A stretch of DNA of 64,000 nucleotides, taken from positions 163,501 through 227,500 of the forward strand of contig CAWZYM010000405.1 of assembly GCA_963966185.1 (NCBI GenBank). Reading direction: 5' to 3'. Numbering within the stretch: the first letter of the stretch is position 1; every line of letters starts with the position of its first letter. Both the position numbers and the translations under genes were made by a program. This document shows positions 33,901-46,459 of the stretch, in pieces. A model generated the notes under the pieces. The model worked only from the letters and a program-made list of their open reading frames with translations. It was not told the DNA's origin and ran no database searches. The DNA comes from Rhabditoides inermis. Lineage: Eukaryota > Nematoda > Chromadorea > Rhabditida > Rhabditidae.

Positions 33901-36252
33901 CCTCAACGACTGACACCCGATACCTCGCGGAACGAACGCCGGATTGTCAGAATAGACAAAGAGCGAAAAAAAACCACGGCTGACACAGCGCACGCAACAA
34001 CCCATAGCCAACTGCCTATTTAAGTGCCGAGAATATCTTGAGCAGTTACGTTGTAACCAGTAAACTGTGTGATTACGCCGCGGTGTGTTTCCTTCAAAAC
34101 TCGCTCTTTGGACGCAAGGCTGATGACAAAGAGGAAAAAATGCATCAGAATGGCATCTGTTTCGTGCTTCCCAATCAGTCAAACTAGAACTAGATCTTGC
34201 CTAACCAAACTCTAAGCTCACCACTCACCAGGTCGACAATGTTCATGATGCCGCATAGGAAGGCGATCCTCTTGGGGGTGACGGTGATGCGGAGAATGTA
34301 CTCGAACGTGAACCACAGGATACACAACGTCTCGACGACGCCGAACGACGGATGCGGCTCCCAGATCACCGCAGGGTCCTTCGCAGCTGAAACGTGCGCC
34401 GTCAGAAGGAGACAGGAGGCGAGTAGCACGACAGAGTAGTAGTAGGTAGCTAGTACTAGTCTACGTGTCCTCTACCATGCTCCACCCGCCAGCTGAGAGA
34501 GAGAGAACCACATCAAAAAAAGAAGAAGGGGGGGGAGGAAGCGGTGTGTGTATGTGTGTGTGTGAGTGTTAGTTGGAATCGAAACGAAATAGCGGAGGGG
34601 CGGATCAAGCATATGGTATACGCAAATATAGGCTACACTTTCACTTCCACGGAGCACGCTATATGCTCGCGGAATCACACACTCAAGCTCCTTACCATCT
34701 TCCTCCATTTCTGATGATGCTAAATGTATGTAAGGGTTAGGAAAGGTGGGAGATGGAAAGTGCTGGCTTTCAAACCTGCGGTGAGGTTGACTCGCAGCGA
34801 CTTGGACCCTTTCTTGATGATCGGCACCTAAATAATGAATGTAAAACCGTTATCAATCGATAAGTCAATCAATTAAACAATACCTGAAATTCGTGGATAG
34901 ATCCCAAGACGAGACCGATCACAGAAACGAGGACGAACGATATGGAGGCGAAGGTGAAGAGGGTGGAGAAGAGCGTGCCGTCGCCCTAGAATGACGTCAC
35001 TCTCGCGAATTGGGAGTACGGTACCTCGCAGAACTGGTGTATTCGATTGCGCGTCGTCATGTCTTCGGGCGCGATCTCCTTCTCCTTCTTCTTCGCTAGA
35101 GACTCCATCGAGGCGGTCCTAAAACGAATCCCTCAAAAACGGTAAAGGTCATGATTCCACGACAATCCACGGAGGGGTGGCGTACGCATAGATGACTCGA
35201 GTGTGGGTTAGGTGTCTGGCAGGCGGGGTGTGAGTTCTACGAAATCATATATATGAACATTGAAAGACGGACGATTTACACAACGTCGACACACGCACAC
35301 ACGCGCTCTCTGTCACACGCCAATTATCCACACACTGCTAAAGGGATTCGGATGAAGCGAGAGTGGGATTCCTCTCTCTCTATATATATGGGCCAACTCA
35401 CTTCTCCGCCAAGCGCGCCTCTTTCTTCAGGCTAAACGTTACGGGTGTGATTATGCCAAGATTGAATGTATGCAAATTACGAAGTTATGCAAATTACATT
35501 TGGTTGAATCCGCGCCAGCAGCAGGCGGCCATCAGTCCCTCGGGCAGACCCCAGTAGCGCAGCTCGTTCGCGAATTCCGCAGGGCACACGTCGAGGGGTC
35601 GGTGCAGCTGCAATAGGGGCTGTAAATCCGATCACTCGCATTTTCCTATGTAGGTTCATGTGATACATTGATACACTGTCAATACGGGAAGTAACCGACC
35701 CCGCTTTTCCGGTAGCCGGTGCAAGGCTTTCGAGTACACTGGCTTTTTCGTCAACTGTGTATATGTGATTCATCCTGCTTTCCGCTTTTCATATAAATTC
35801 AGTCACGCAAGTTTTTTTGCAAACGTATGTCAATGCTACAATTCAACGGAATTCTCGGTGTACTGTGCGTGTTTCGTTTGACAGGATTTGTATTTCTGAT
35901 CTAAGCGGCCCCGTTTTGTACATATTCTTATGGTCTTGGTATTGTTCGTATGGTCTCGGTCTTGGTTTGATCTTACAATCTCTCTCTCTCTCTCTCTTTC
36001 TCTCTTTCTCTCTTTCTCTCCCTCTCTCTCTTTCTCTCTCTCTCTACCTGTCCAGTTGCGTAGTACTTGAATACAGCATCGAAAAGAACAGCGGACCTCT
36101 CGAAGTAGTACTCTTCGGTGGCCTGAGAGAAGGGGGAATTATTCACCAAAAACGTTTTGCAGTGTAAGTGTACCTCGATGTAGCAGTCACATGCCGCTAA
36201 TCGACCATGCTGGTCCAATTGTGTGAACTGCACCAGACGACCTGAACGAACG

Positions 36253-36294
<42 letters not shown>

Positions 36295-37346
36295 GAGAGA
36301 GAAAGAGAGAGAGAGAGGAGAGATGGGGGGAGAACGTACCATCGTCCATCCGTGAGAATATGCTAGCGGTGCGAAGTCTGTATGAGGTCCCTCCAATGTT
36401 CATCTTCACTACGTTGTCGCCTGTGCCTGAAACTATAGGTTTATTTATTTATTTATTTATTTCTCTCTCTCTCTCTCTCTTCTCTCCCTTTTCCTTTCTC
36501 TCTTTTTCGGAATACTCTGTTGAACAACTTCCCCAATTCTAAGTAGATACTATTTTCTCCCCCTTCTCCCCCATGTATCTCGCATATAATTTCGCCTGAT
36601 TACTACCTGCATAAAGAAGCCACAAAAACACCCTCCATGTTAGGAATATTAGTTATAGAAGATAAGTGCAATGATCCCGTGAAGGGCAAAAAGGTGAACT
36701 AGATAATGTCAAAATAGACAAAGTTCGTTTTGTTTTGTGTTAATTATTACCGTCCCCCGAGAATGACTAGTATTACTTTTGAGTTTCCTGGCAAACGTAG
36801 AGGGCACGCGACAATAGTACTCTTCCGTGAAAATGTCAATGTTATACAATATGTAATCAAAGCATCTTCATACGTAGCCTAGCCAGGTTTGATATTTGAA
36901 CTCACTCACGCGGCACGTGATACAGTATACTTCCGGCGGACAACATTTGAGCTATAGAAACACATGATATCCAAGAGTCATATGCATACAACCGGCGATT
37001 AAACTATGTGTGCTTCCTCGCGCACCAAACATCTATATTCGGCAATGTGAGAGTCCCGTCTAAGCAAGCAACACAAAAAAGCGCTCTCACCCGCACACCA
37101 CAGAAGATCCTACACACTGGAGAGCCAAAAAGGGAAGGCAACTGATGCTAGCACATTTGCTTCAAAATCGAGAATTCGCATATCACTACTAACAACTTAC
37201 AGTACTCACAAGTGCGTACCTGAGGTGAGCTGTCGGGGCTCGCCGCTCGACTGCTCGTAGTTGTTGTTGTGATGTTGGTGGTGGAATGCGAGCAGAGCGT
37301 GGCCGTTGCCATTCGCGGTCGCCTTCAAATCAACCGCGTAGATCAT
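30979..37346 (-). CDS. Voltage-gated potassium channel alpha subunit (Kv, Shab/Kv2-Kv9-like)
   Basis: Eighteen exons, all phases consistent, 486 aa: 37220-37346 (ATG), 36340-36426, 36174-36241, 36048-36122, 35498-35607, 35402-35431, 35025-35118, 34884-34985, 34776-34827, 34696-34710, 34229-34386, 33643-33721, 33511-33574, 33385-33457, 33192-33292, 31736-31791, 31428-31527, 30979-31048. The T1 domain starts [16 protein letters not shown] and contains the zinc-site pattern H-x5-C-x20-C-C (from HRPLDVC to the CC of MAACC). S1, S2 ([15 protein letters not shown]), S3, S4 ([18 protein letters not shown]) and S5 follow. The pore has [10 protein letters not shown] and the TVGYGD filter. S6 is [17 protein letters not shown], lacking the P-x-P bend of Shaker-type channels, as in Kv9-like modifiers. 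The zinc motif excludes Shaker. The channel conducts or modulates delayed-rectifier K+ current. A composite repeat lies in the intron before the filter exon. Confidence 0.92.
31600..31725. repeat. Impure GA/G-rich tract
   Basis: GAGGGAGAGAGGGG-type sequence immediately downstream (minus strand) of the Kv filter exon. Low complexity only. Confidence 0.85.
31805..32726 (+). mobile_element. Composite repeat with tRNA-like promoter and terminal inverted repeats, copy 2
   Basis: Near-identical to 16068-17001 in reverse orientation. It starts ATTACAACCAGCGCGGCAGCGCTGGTTG, has a 12-base poly-C and a poly-G run about 45 bases apart (31998-32060), and a tRNA-like unit at 32160-32222 (TGGTTAGCGATTACGCC, then GAGTTCGATTCCGG). 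An A/T-rich part leads to two ~105 bp inverted arms (about 32424-32530 and 32620-32726) around an 80 bp loop. The two copies differ by scattered substitutions and small indels, more in the loop. It lies in the Kv intron between the S5 and filter exons. Confidence 0.78.
33018..33134. mobile_element. Hairpin MITE-like element
   Basis: TGCGGTCAGTCTCTTCGAAAC at the left pairs with GTTTTGAAGAAACTGACCGCA at the right. Inside, AAAACGCCTTCAAAACACG pairs with CGTGTTTCGAAGGCGTTT, so nearly the whole 117 bp folds on itself. It sits 58 bp from Kv exon 33192-33292. Confidence 0.65.
33300..33375. repeat. Impure GA tract in a Kv intron
   Basis: GAGAGAGAGGGAGAGAGGGG-type repeat filling the short intron between the S5 and S4-S5 linker exons. 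Confidence 0.9.
35981..36047. repeat. CT tract against a Kv exon
   Basis: CTCTTT/CTCTCT repeat that runs to within a few bases of the 3' splice donor of exon 36048-36122 (minus strand). Confidence 0.9.
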
Positions 37347-37820
37347 CGCTTTCTCTCTTGAGTGATCATAGCCATTCCGAAGACGTTGGATCGCATTTCA
37401 CACACGACTCCCCCCACAGAAAAACGCCGCCGTAATGATCACCAGGCGACACGTGTTTTGAAGTCTCGAGTGACGATCGGCAACAAACAAAAATGTGTAC
37501 CTGATTTTTGCGCGTCGAAGGTATCACCATGTCGTGCGGCGACCTGAATCTGTACGTTTTATTATTTTTTCGAAAGTAAAAAAAAGAAAGTGTAAAGATA
37601 TGTCTTCTCGATTCAAGTACTCGAGTGTCTTCGGAAGACTATGGCACGACACCATAGCCTTTTTCCCTATATGTATAAGCAGAAGCATTCCGGTCAAAAG
37701 GCAGTCATTTTCTCATGAGAGAGCAACACGTGAAATGGGATGGTGAAAAAAGGGAGGAAAAAATCCAGCAAGACACGCGACATGTTTCGGAGCGGCCTGT
37801 TGTTTCGAGTCATCGCGGGG

Positions 37821-37863
<43 letters not shown>

Positions 37864-38732
37864 CATGGCTTTTGATGCAGCAAGCAGCACCGCTCTAAAA
37901 ATACGGCTTTATCTCTTCCGTTCTCTCTCTCTTTCTCTTTCTCGGGATGAAAGAAACTATAATGAATAGACGAGAGAGAGAGAAGAATATGAGTGTTAGG
38001 AGAGGGACGAAAGCCATATGATCGAAGAGGGTGACTGATTATCACAGCGAATCACACGCGTAATAAAGCACATATCCGGTCAATGTCGACGCGCAATTGA
38101 TCGCAGTCTGAGTAGCGGCTCTAACGCGACGCTAACTAGCCGAGAGACGCGTTCCACTTGACTCAGCACTTGTTTTCCAAAGAGAGTGCATATCACGCAA
38201 GCGATCCGGAATATTCACGAAAGTATCCCAAAAGGGGAAGAGGGATAGAGGGAGGAATGGAGCGTGTTGGAAGGGGGGATGCAGTGGCAGCCCCCCGCGC
38301 ATGCTTCGGTATGAAGGATCGCATTACCCGGGGGCTCAAACAAAACGAGAGAGTGGGCATGGCGCATAAATTGTCCATTCGGCTCGAGTTCAACACTGTA
38401 GGCAAGGCAACCGCGAGTCCCGGAAACTACTGCCGGTAATTTGCGGGTAACGTGTGCACGCAAAGTGAAAACGTTGGAAAAAAAACGGGAGAATGGAAAT
38501 GGAATCAAGTATGCGGCGTTGACTGCGATCCTCGGAAAGCGAAAGAGCCGAGTGAACTCGGATGTGCTAGCAAGAGGGTCTGATAGAATTTATGCAGCTC
38601 GTGAATCTCTCGCTTATGGTTTCACACAAAGGACAAAGCGCACGGGGGAAAACGCGATTAGGCGTCCACTTCTAATTGGCGTAGAGTCGAAGCAAGGGTG
38701 AACCATAATACACGTGTACACGTGTGTGGGGT

Positions 38733-38785
<53 letters not shown>

Positions 38786-39369
38786 AAGGAAAGGAGTGAG
38801 ACGTGAGACACTAAAATATGATGTGAATGTGGCTTCTCACGCGCCGGTATAAACACTGCTACAAATTATGAAAATATCATTTTCGCGAGAAAATTCGTGG
38901 AATTAATGATCATGCGAGAAATGTGTGTGTGTGTGTGTGTGTGTTTGGCGTTGCGGTTGGCGGAAAGGCGTTGTCTCTTCTCTCTCCCTCCCTCTCCCTC
39001 CCTCTCTCTCCGTCTCTTCCTCTCTCTTCCAACACCAAGACATCATAATCATAGATTGCAGACGCCTCCGGTGTCACACCACTTCATATTAGTTGATGGA
39101 TTATATATTGTACGGGCGGGAGCCGGTGTGTGTGCGAAGCGGCACTCAAATATAGACAGAACACACAAATCCTTCGAGATCCGCTTCCCAGCTTTCCATA
39201 CCAATCTTACTAAAAATCTGTGTGGCCGAGGAGGAAAGAGTCGCCCGAATTTGTGAGATGAAAAAGAGAGTAGGAAAAATGTGTGATCGAAGCGCAATTC
39301 GAGCTTTCACGATCGCGCCTAGCTGTGCGACAGCTTTCCAACTTCAACGCACGAAGACACATATGCGAC

Positions 39370-39412
<43 letters not shown>

Positions 39413-39555
39413 ACGAGCGAGTGAGAGGAGACGAAGAGTGAGAGAGTGTGTGACACTGAAGGGATTAGGTGCGGATAATTGAAGATATCGACGTATAATG
39501 AGAGGGAGGAGAAAAGAAGTACAGACGCCGTCTTCCACCACCGCTGAAGACTCCC

Positions 39556-39601
<46 letters not shown>

Positions 39602-40881
39602 AGGGGTTGTCAGGCCAGAGACTGGCAACAGCAACATTGGTGGACGCACACACTTTCGCTATTTTTGACTCTTGAAACGCTGGCGGAACGAAATTAGATT
39701 GAAGGCGCGTGGCGCGGGCATTTGCATTCCAGGTACTGCGGATGTCTGGTTGCGGAAGGCACATAGAGAGGGAGGAAGAAAGAGCGAGGGAAAGAGAGAG
39801 ATGCGGGAGAGGGAGAGATTCATGGATGACCTTTGCTTGCAATGACAGGCCAACTCGACAATGCAAGAGAATCCTCGGGGGCAACCCCCTAGAGAGTGAA
39901 CGGCTGCGCTAACAAGTTGTTCATAACCCGAGAGAGCGAAAACAAAAAGAGAGAGAGAGAGAAGAATGCACGCTGGGGCCGGCCGTTTTAGCGATTCTTG
40001 ATGTATAAGCTATGTAACTGCCTAGACATTCGCTTCATGGATGGGTGCTTTATGGATGGGTGGAATACTATAGATCTACACTCTCCTTCTCTCGCTCGAC
40101 AAAAAGCCGATTAGCATATTGGGAAATACATGTATGTGCATGTTTACCTGTCGCGAATACGGTGCGAAGCGCGCATACGACTGGTGAGATGGTGAGAGCG
40201 AGCGAGTGAGAGAGTGAGTGAGTGAAAGGGGGGGGGGATGTCGTGAGCTCTTTTCGCTCGCATTCGTGTACAATACACGCACATACGCGGATTAATCGCT
40301 CGGCATTATCTTGGAGAGAGGAGACACGGATGATAGCAGGAAGTGATGGACACTGGCAACGTCAGCTCTTAGTCTTTCGCCGCATTCTCTCTTTTTTTTG
40401 TGCTTTGCCACACGCGTTCTGCGCGTCAGTTGAAAGGTGCCCTATTCTCTCGCTCCTCTCTGCAACTGACTTGCAAGTGTCATAATGGCGTTGTGTGGCA
40501 GCAAGAGAGGAGAGGGAAGGAAGAGACAGGGAGAGAGGGGGGGGGGGAAGAGAGAGAGAGTAGAAGGGAGAGAGAGGGCGTATGTTTTTGAAGCACGTGT
40601 GGACGTAGAATGGCAATCTGAAGGCAACGACAGCGATAATCGTAAACCGTAATCATCATCACATCATTACTACTACATAACGAACTAGTATAATCGATAG
40701 GAGTGCGATGGCGACGACGATATGGGCAAGAGAGAGGGAGAGTGAGAGAGTTAGTATGTTAGTATGTCAGAGAGAGTTAGAGAGTAAATGTGTGCAACAC
40801 GTACGAATTGCCGTGGAAACAGTATTGTGGGGCGGTGTAGATTTGTGCGAGATCGCTAAATGGAGTGAAGAGAGAGAGAGA

Positions 40882-40929
<48 letters not shown>

Positions 40930-41148
40930 GGGGGGGGATCGTTGTTTGGCCGTCGTGAAAACCGTCACACAGGCGACGGCGCAGTAAATTCGAAGCATTC
41001 ACTCATTTGTGTGCATGTGTGTGTGTGTGAGTGAGTGAGTGAGTGAGGCAGAGGGATAAGAGATTATTCCATTATCTCCCATATATGACTATTTCACTGT
41101 TTGCGTCTCGCTGGCATACCAGATGCGTTTGACTACCACAGTCAGATT

Positions 41149-41195
<47 letters not shown>

Positions 41196-43079
41196 ACTAT
41201 AATTCATTACATTTACATGTACTTGGGAGAAGTCAACAATGACACTTCCCCCTCTTCCTTTATTCTTTATCCCTTTCGTTTTTTTCCCTTTCAACTCGGA
41301 GGCAATCTAACGAATAGGGCGACGTAAGAAGCACTCACCCTGTCTCCGCCGACGACGACGAAACCATCCTTCTAAACGTGCGCGCTCCTGCAATTGTAGA
41401 CGTGACGACGAGTACAATAGAAACGTGAGTTATACATGGCGTAGATGACTTGTGTCGAGCGGCCGGCCGGCGTTTTTCATGATATCGAAGACATATTGCA
41501 TGCGTTCCCGAGAAAGAGAAAAGAGCGGCACGAGAAGGAGGAGAAGAAGGAGGTATGATAGGTTGCTGCAATCACCGCCTGAACATCCACTTGAGATAGA
41601 ACTGCGTTCCGCGCTCCTCTCACGACTAATAGATCTCGAGGCTACGGTAGCGTGGAGTGGCGCTGACGTCCAGAATGCGACTTGGTGATGATGGCGGGAG
41701 AATGAATGCGATTATTGTGTGATAAGTACGGCGCCTCTCCCTAAAAAGCGAACACTAATAACAGCGATACGCCTTAAAAAAAACTGATGTGGCGCTAATG
41801 ATGTATTTGGTCCAGTGGGAGGCGAGGAGAAGGAGAAGGAGGAGTCCTCGACTTCTCCTTTCACTCCTTTGCTACACCCTCTGCATAATTGCGACGAGTC
41901 GACGGATTCACGGCGCCAAAGAAAGTAGACGTCCAATTAGGCGTCGATTCCTGTGATCCGGCGGTGAGAGAAAGGGCGGGTGAATGGATGAATGCGGAAG
42001 AAGGCCGGCGAAGAAAGTGGAGTAGGTTACGACGACGTAGAGCGCGGCATCGAAACGACACTCGGAACCCACAACGACGCCATCAGAAGGAAAGGGAAAC
42101 AAAACAACCTGAGCACACACACGCACGCACGCCGGACAGCCAACACGTGGAGAGATCAATTACAAAACGTCATAGATCCTCTCTGCGCCAAACAACATCG
42201 AGAGTGAGAGAGAGAGAGTGGTGTGGAAAATGGCCCACCCATCTCCTATGCCGACTGATGAATACACTTTTTTGGACGCATAATTGCCGCGCTGCGCGTT
42301 CAATAAGCGCCTCCCGCGCCGGTCGCACTCGCCCGAAACAGCTGACTGAGCGAACGAAGCCACACATACACGTACACTACATCAGATCATGATATCAGGG
42401 CGCCGGCGTTAAGTAGCTTTCCGGGCTTATTGGGTGTTCCCCGGCTCAGATAGGGGAAGGAAGATTGAGATGTGCAGGCGGCGGTTGATCGACGGCGCCT
42501 CGGAAGTCGGAAGTCGGAACGAAATTATTTCTCCAACTCGAGTAGAGGGGACGAAGGGATTGTGATAGGCGGCTGTCGAGCTGAGTGGATTTGGTTCGTT
42601 GAGGCTAGTCGTCTTCTCTCGATTTGCCCCCCTCGTCCTCACTTATTGCATTATGTCAGAGAGATCGTGAAAGCCCTTGTGTCAGCTGAGCGACCCTGCC
42701 ATTCAGCCCGGAGACGAGCACACATCAGAGAGAGAGGGAGAGAGGGAGAGGGAGAGGGAGAGGGGCAAAAAGACACATAGCCAACCATGCATAATCTGTT
42801 TATAGTAGCATCCACGACACTGTATAATAGGGACGTCGGAAATGTATATGCGAGGAGGGGGAGGGCGAACATAATAATAATCTTGAAATGAAAAGAAGAA
42901 AAAAACGAGGAAGAGAATACGGAATAACACAACAAAACAACGGTGTGTCTAACGTATTACATATGACAATGTGCGGCGCGCGTTGGCATACTCACTACAC
43001 TCACTCACTGTGAGCATCACTCTCACTGCACACAGATTGCTAGAGAGACCCGAGGGGGAAGAGAGGGGGAAGGAGATTC
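37347..43079. other. Intergenic, no gene recognised
   Basis: This 5.7 kb between the Kv start and the tincar-like stop contains many simple repeats: CT at 37825-37861, GA at 38735-38777, (GT) at 38924-38943, CT at 39372-39410, GA at 39558-39600, GA at 40868-40930, CT at 41151-41192. Non-repeat parts (38050-38700, 41330-42560) are GC-balanced but show no spliced coding series or known motifs. Upstream non-coding exons and regulatory DNA of the Kv gene may lie here. Confidence 0.5.
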
Positions 43080-43798
43080 TCAGACGATGCTCGTCGCATA
43101 GTCGGTCAGCGTGCGCGTCTCCGCACTACCATTCGACGACGACAGCGAGAAATTGGCAGAGTCGTCGGCGCGCTTCTTCAACGTCCCACCAGCCGTCTGC
43201 CGCTTCTGCAGCGTGCCACTATAGTCATCCGCGTTGCCGTAGATGCCTTGCGTCAAGCCGTGCGTCAGCGACGCGGGCGGTCGCGGAAACGCGGCACCCG
43301 GCGAGCCGGGTGTGGGCGTGGGCTGCGAGGAGCAGTTGCTCGCGCTGCCTTGGCTCGTGAGAGTAGAGGTGGGGGTAAAGCATTGCGCGTCTTGCGCGGA
43401 AGACGAGGTCGACAGCGACGCGGCCTGAAAGCGATTCCGGTTAGGACACGGCAAACTGGTTAGTGGGGTGCACATGCATGGAGACGAGACAGCATCAAGG
43501 CGTTCTCTTATTTATTATTTTGCATATTCAAAACATATTCAGGCGCACCACACGATGACACGTACAACACGAGATTGGCAGGGATAGTACAATAATGGAG
43601 AGAACACAAAACACAAGACACAAAACGCACAAGAAGCAAGAGCCATCAAAGAAGGCATGACAAAGAGGAAGAGGAGAGCGCCGGACAGTCTCTTTACTCA
43701 AAACTTTTATGGATAACTTCGCTAAGAGACTGTCCGCGCGAGAGACTAGTGTTGTGAATACTACCGTTCGGAATGGTGTGTGATGGGCCAGAGAGAGT

Positions 43799-43849
<51 letters not shown>

Positions 43850-46420
43850 AGAGAAGGGGCTCATAGGTCGACTACCTTTTGCTGCCCGTTACTCCACAGC
43901 AGTTGCTGCGGCTGGCCGGGTGGCGCGCGCTGCGTCGCCCATTGATTCACCTGATAAGCGTAAATGTTATAAAATATATGATATGTACTTATTAGGATAT
44001 AATGATTGATAAAACGCTATTTGCTGCTATTATTTCGTTTCATTTTTATTTTATTTTTTGCCATCTATTATCGTGGAATTGATACATATGAATAACAACA
44101 ACAACCCACCGTGCCGTACTGCCCCACGCCTCCGTAGCCGGGCTTGTCCTGGTTGAAGGAGGAGAGCTTGACGGTGGAGCGCTGATAGGGCGACTGCTCC
44201 CGGCTCACAGCCACCTGCGCCCTCTCCCCCAGCAGCGGACTCTGCCGCACGCCGATGGAAGGCGCGAGCGAGGGCGCCGCCGAGCCACTCGGACCATCCG
44301 ACGGCCGCCGGCCCAGCGTCGACTGCTGCATGCTCGAGATGCGAGCCGCAGACGGGATGGGAGCTCCAGGTGGAACGGCGATTCGAGACTGAAACAATGT
44401 GTTTTATATTTTATATGTACATTTTTACCATTTTCAAGGATACTCTACTCACGCTGGGCGGGAGGCGGGCGTACGTGCCGTACGCGCTGCCGTACGTCTG
44501 CGCGCCGGTCGTGCCGTACGCGGGCTCGTCCTGTGAGCCGCGCCGCGCGAACGGCCGCTCGCCCGACTGCTTGTGGATCGACGCGTACGCTTCCTGCTGC
44601 TGAAAGAGAGGTTTTTTTTCAAAACCGTATATGTGTCACATCATTAGTGGTGTCATAAATTCATGAGGTGAACTCATACTGTAGGTTAATCTTATCTTAT
44701 TCAACAAACTCCAACTCCTAGTGTACTAGGTAGTTTAATTTACCTACATATGAGGTCTCTGATCAGTCTCTGTTTCACTCTCAAATACATCATTTCCCCA
44801 TAAGTACATAGCTACATAGATGTTTGATACAGATATCCTAGGGAGAGATCAATATTTGTCGCATTGTACATTTGCTGTTAATGTGTATCTAATCTCTCTT
44901 GGTAGATAAACATTATTAATTATAAGATCAATCACTAACCGTGGGCCACTGTCCGGCGTTGCCGCCCCTCTGCAGGGTGCCGCTCTGCCCCCGCTGCATC
45001 GAAGCACCAGCCATGTACGAGCCAGACTGACCGCGCTGAAAACAATCACAATACACTCTAAAAGAAACAGTGTAGTTCGAAGTGGTTTGTTCCATGCGGA
45101 GATCGATGTGTTTGACGGACAAATGACTTTTTTGTAATCGAGTACGGAATCTTTCAATGCACCCACCCCCATGGTGCCGAAGGTGTTCCTCTCATCTGGC
45201 GGGCTGCTGTTGCCGCGGTAGACGACGCTCACGTTATTCGACGCCGACACTCCGCCCCTGTTCACCTGTATAAGATAGATTTACATGTTTACATTCGGTA
45301 CCCTCCAAGGAACCATCCGGGGACAAAAACACTAAACCTTTGTGCATTCCGTCCCAAGTTTGTATTTTGTGTTATGTGTTATGTCTGCACTTATGGATAA
45401 ACCATTATTTATATTAGAATATTGCCACAATCAAGGTGAAATAATATCCATTCTACAGTGTACATGTACACCCTGTTTCTACTGGGCTCGTAAGAAAATA
45501 GCGCGTGCTTAATTATCAAGAAGAAAACATCATAATGTACTATAGTCCATCAACATTTACACAAAAAAAGTGTTTGTGAATCTTGCTGCATAATGGTGGC
45601 ACGGCTACAGCAGGCAGACTGACCGTGTGATAAGCGACCGGTTTTTGAGAAAGGTGATGCTAACATAATGTACATAACACACAGATGCTCACATAATGTA
45701 CTTGCACTGGTCTGTTCGAATGTTGAATGCATTGACAGAAAGTGTGATGGTTATAGCAGGCTGACTCACCGTGTGGTATGCGACCTGCTGCTCGTCGCTG
45801 GGCCGCCGCTGCTGCATCAGCCGGCCCATCTCCGGCGTGCCCTTCGCCTCGTCCATAGGGATCTTCCTGCAAGAGAGAGGAATATCAGAATTTTTCCCAT
45901 TTCTCTCATTTCGGGCTCTTCCTGCAAGCAAGGGGGATTGAAGTACACTCTTCAATTCCGGTGTGAAGCCATAACTTTAATCATTCATAGAAACGGATGA
46001 CGCAACTACTATCCGCTATCAGAATGTAGCTAAGGACTACTTCCCGCTATTCGTTTTCGAAAATTGACGGATGACGCAAGCGTAGGGAATGACGTACCGC
46101 ATGGTGGGTGAGTGGTGGGCGCCGTGGCGCAGCCAGTTCTCATCGGGCTGGTCGAGCTGTCCCCTCTGGATGTGCCGGAGCAGAGACTGCTTCGCCGTTC
46201 CGTCGTCCGTCACGAACATCTAATGTTTTGTTAATTATGTTTCTTTTTATCGACAATGATATTACGAGAAGAAAACTAATAGGCACTTGTGACTGTAGAA
46301 ACTGGAAGATGATCGATCCACACAAACACTGTTCATGGAAAGTAACTACGGTCGTTGGAGACTAGTTTCCACTCCCGCAAAGGGAGTGGAAACTAGAAGA
46401 TGAGAGAGGGGGGGGGGGGA

Positions 46421-46459
<39 letters not shown>

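Noticed and set aside
38158..38701. Plus-strand frames between the Kv and tincar-like genes
   Set aside because: Short, overlapping in several frames, and without splice-consistent partners or motifs.
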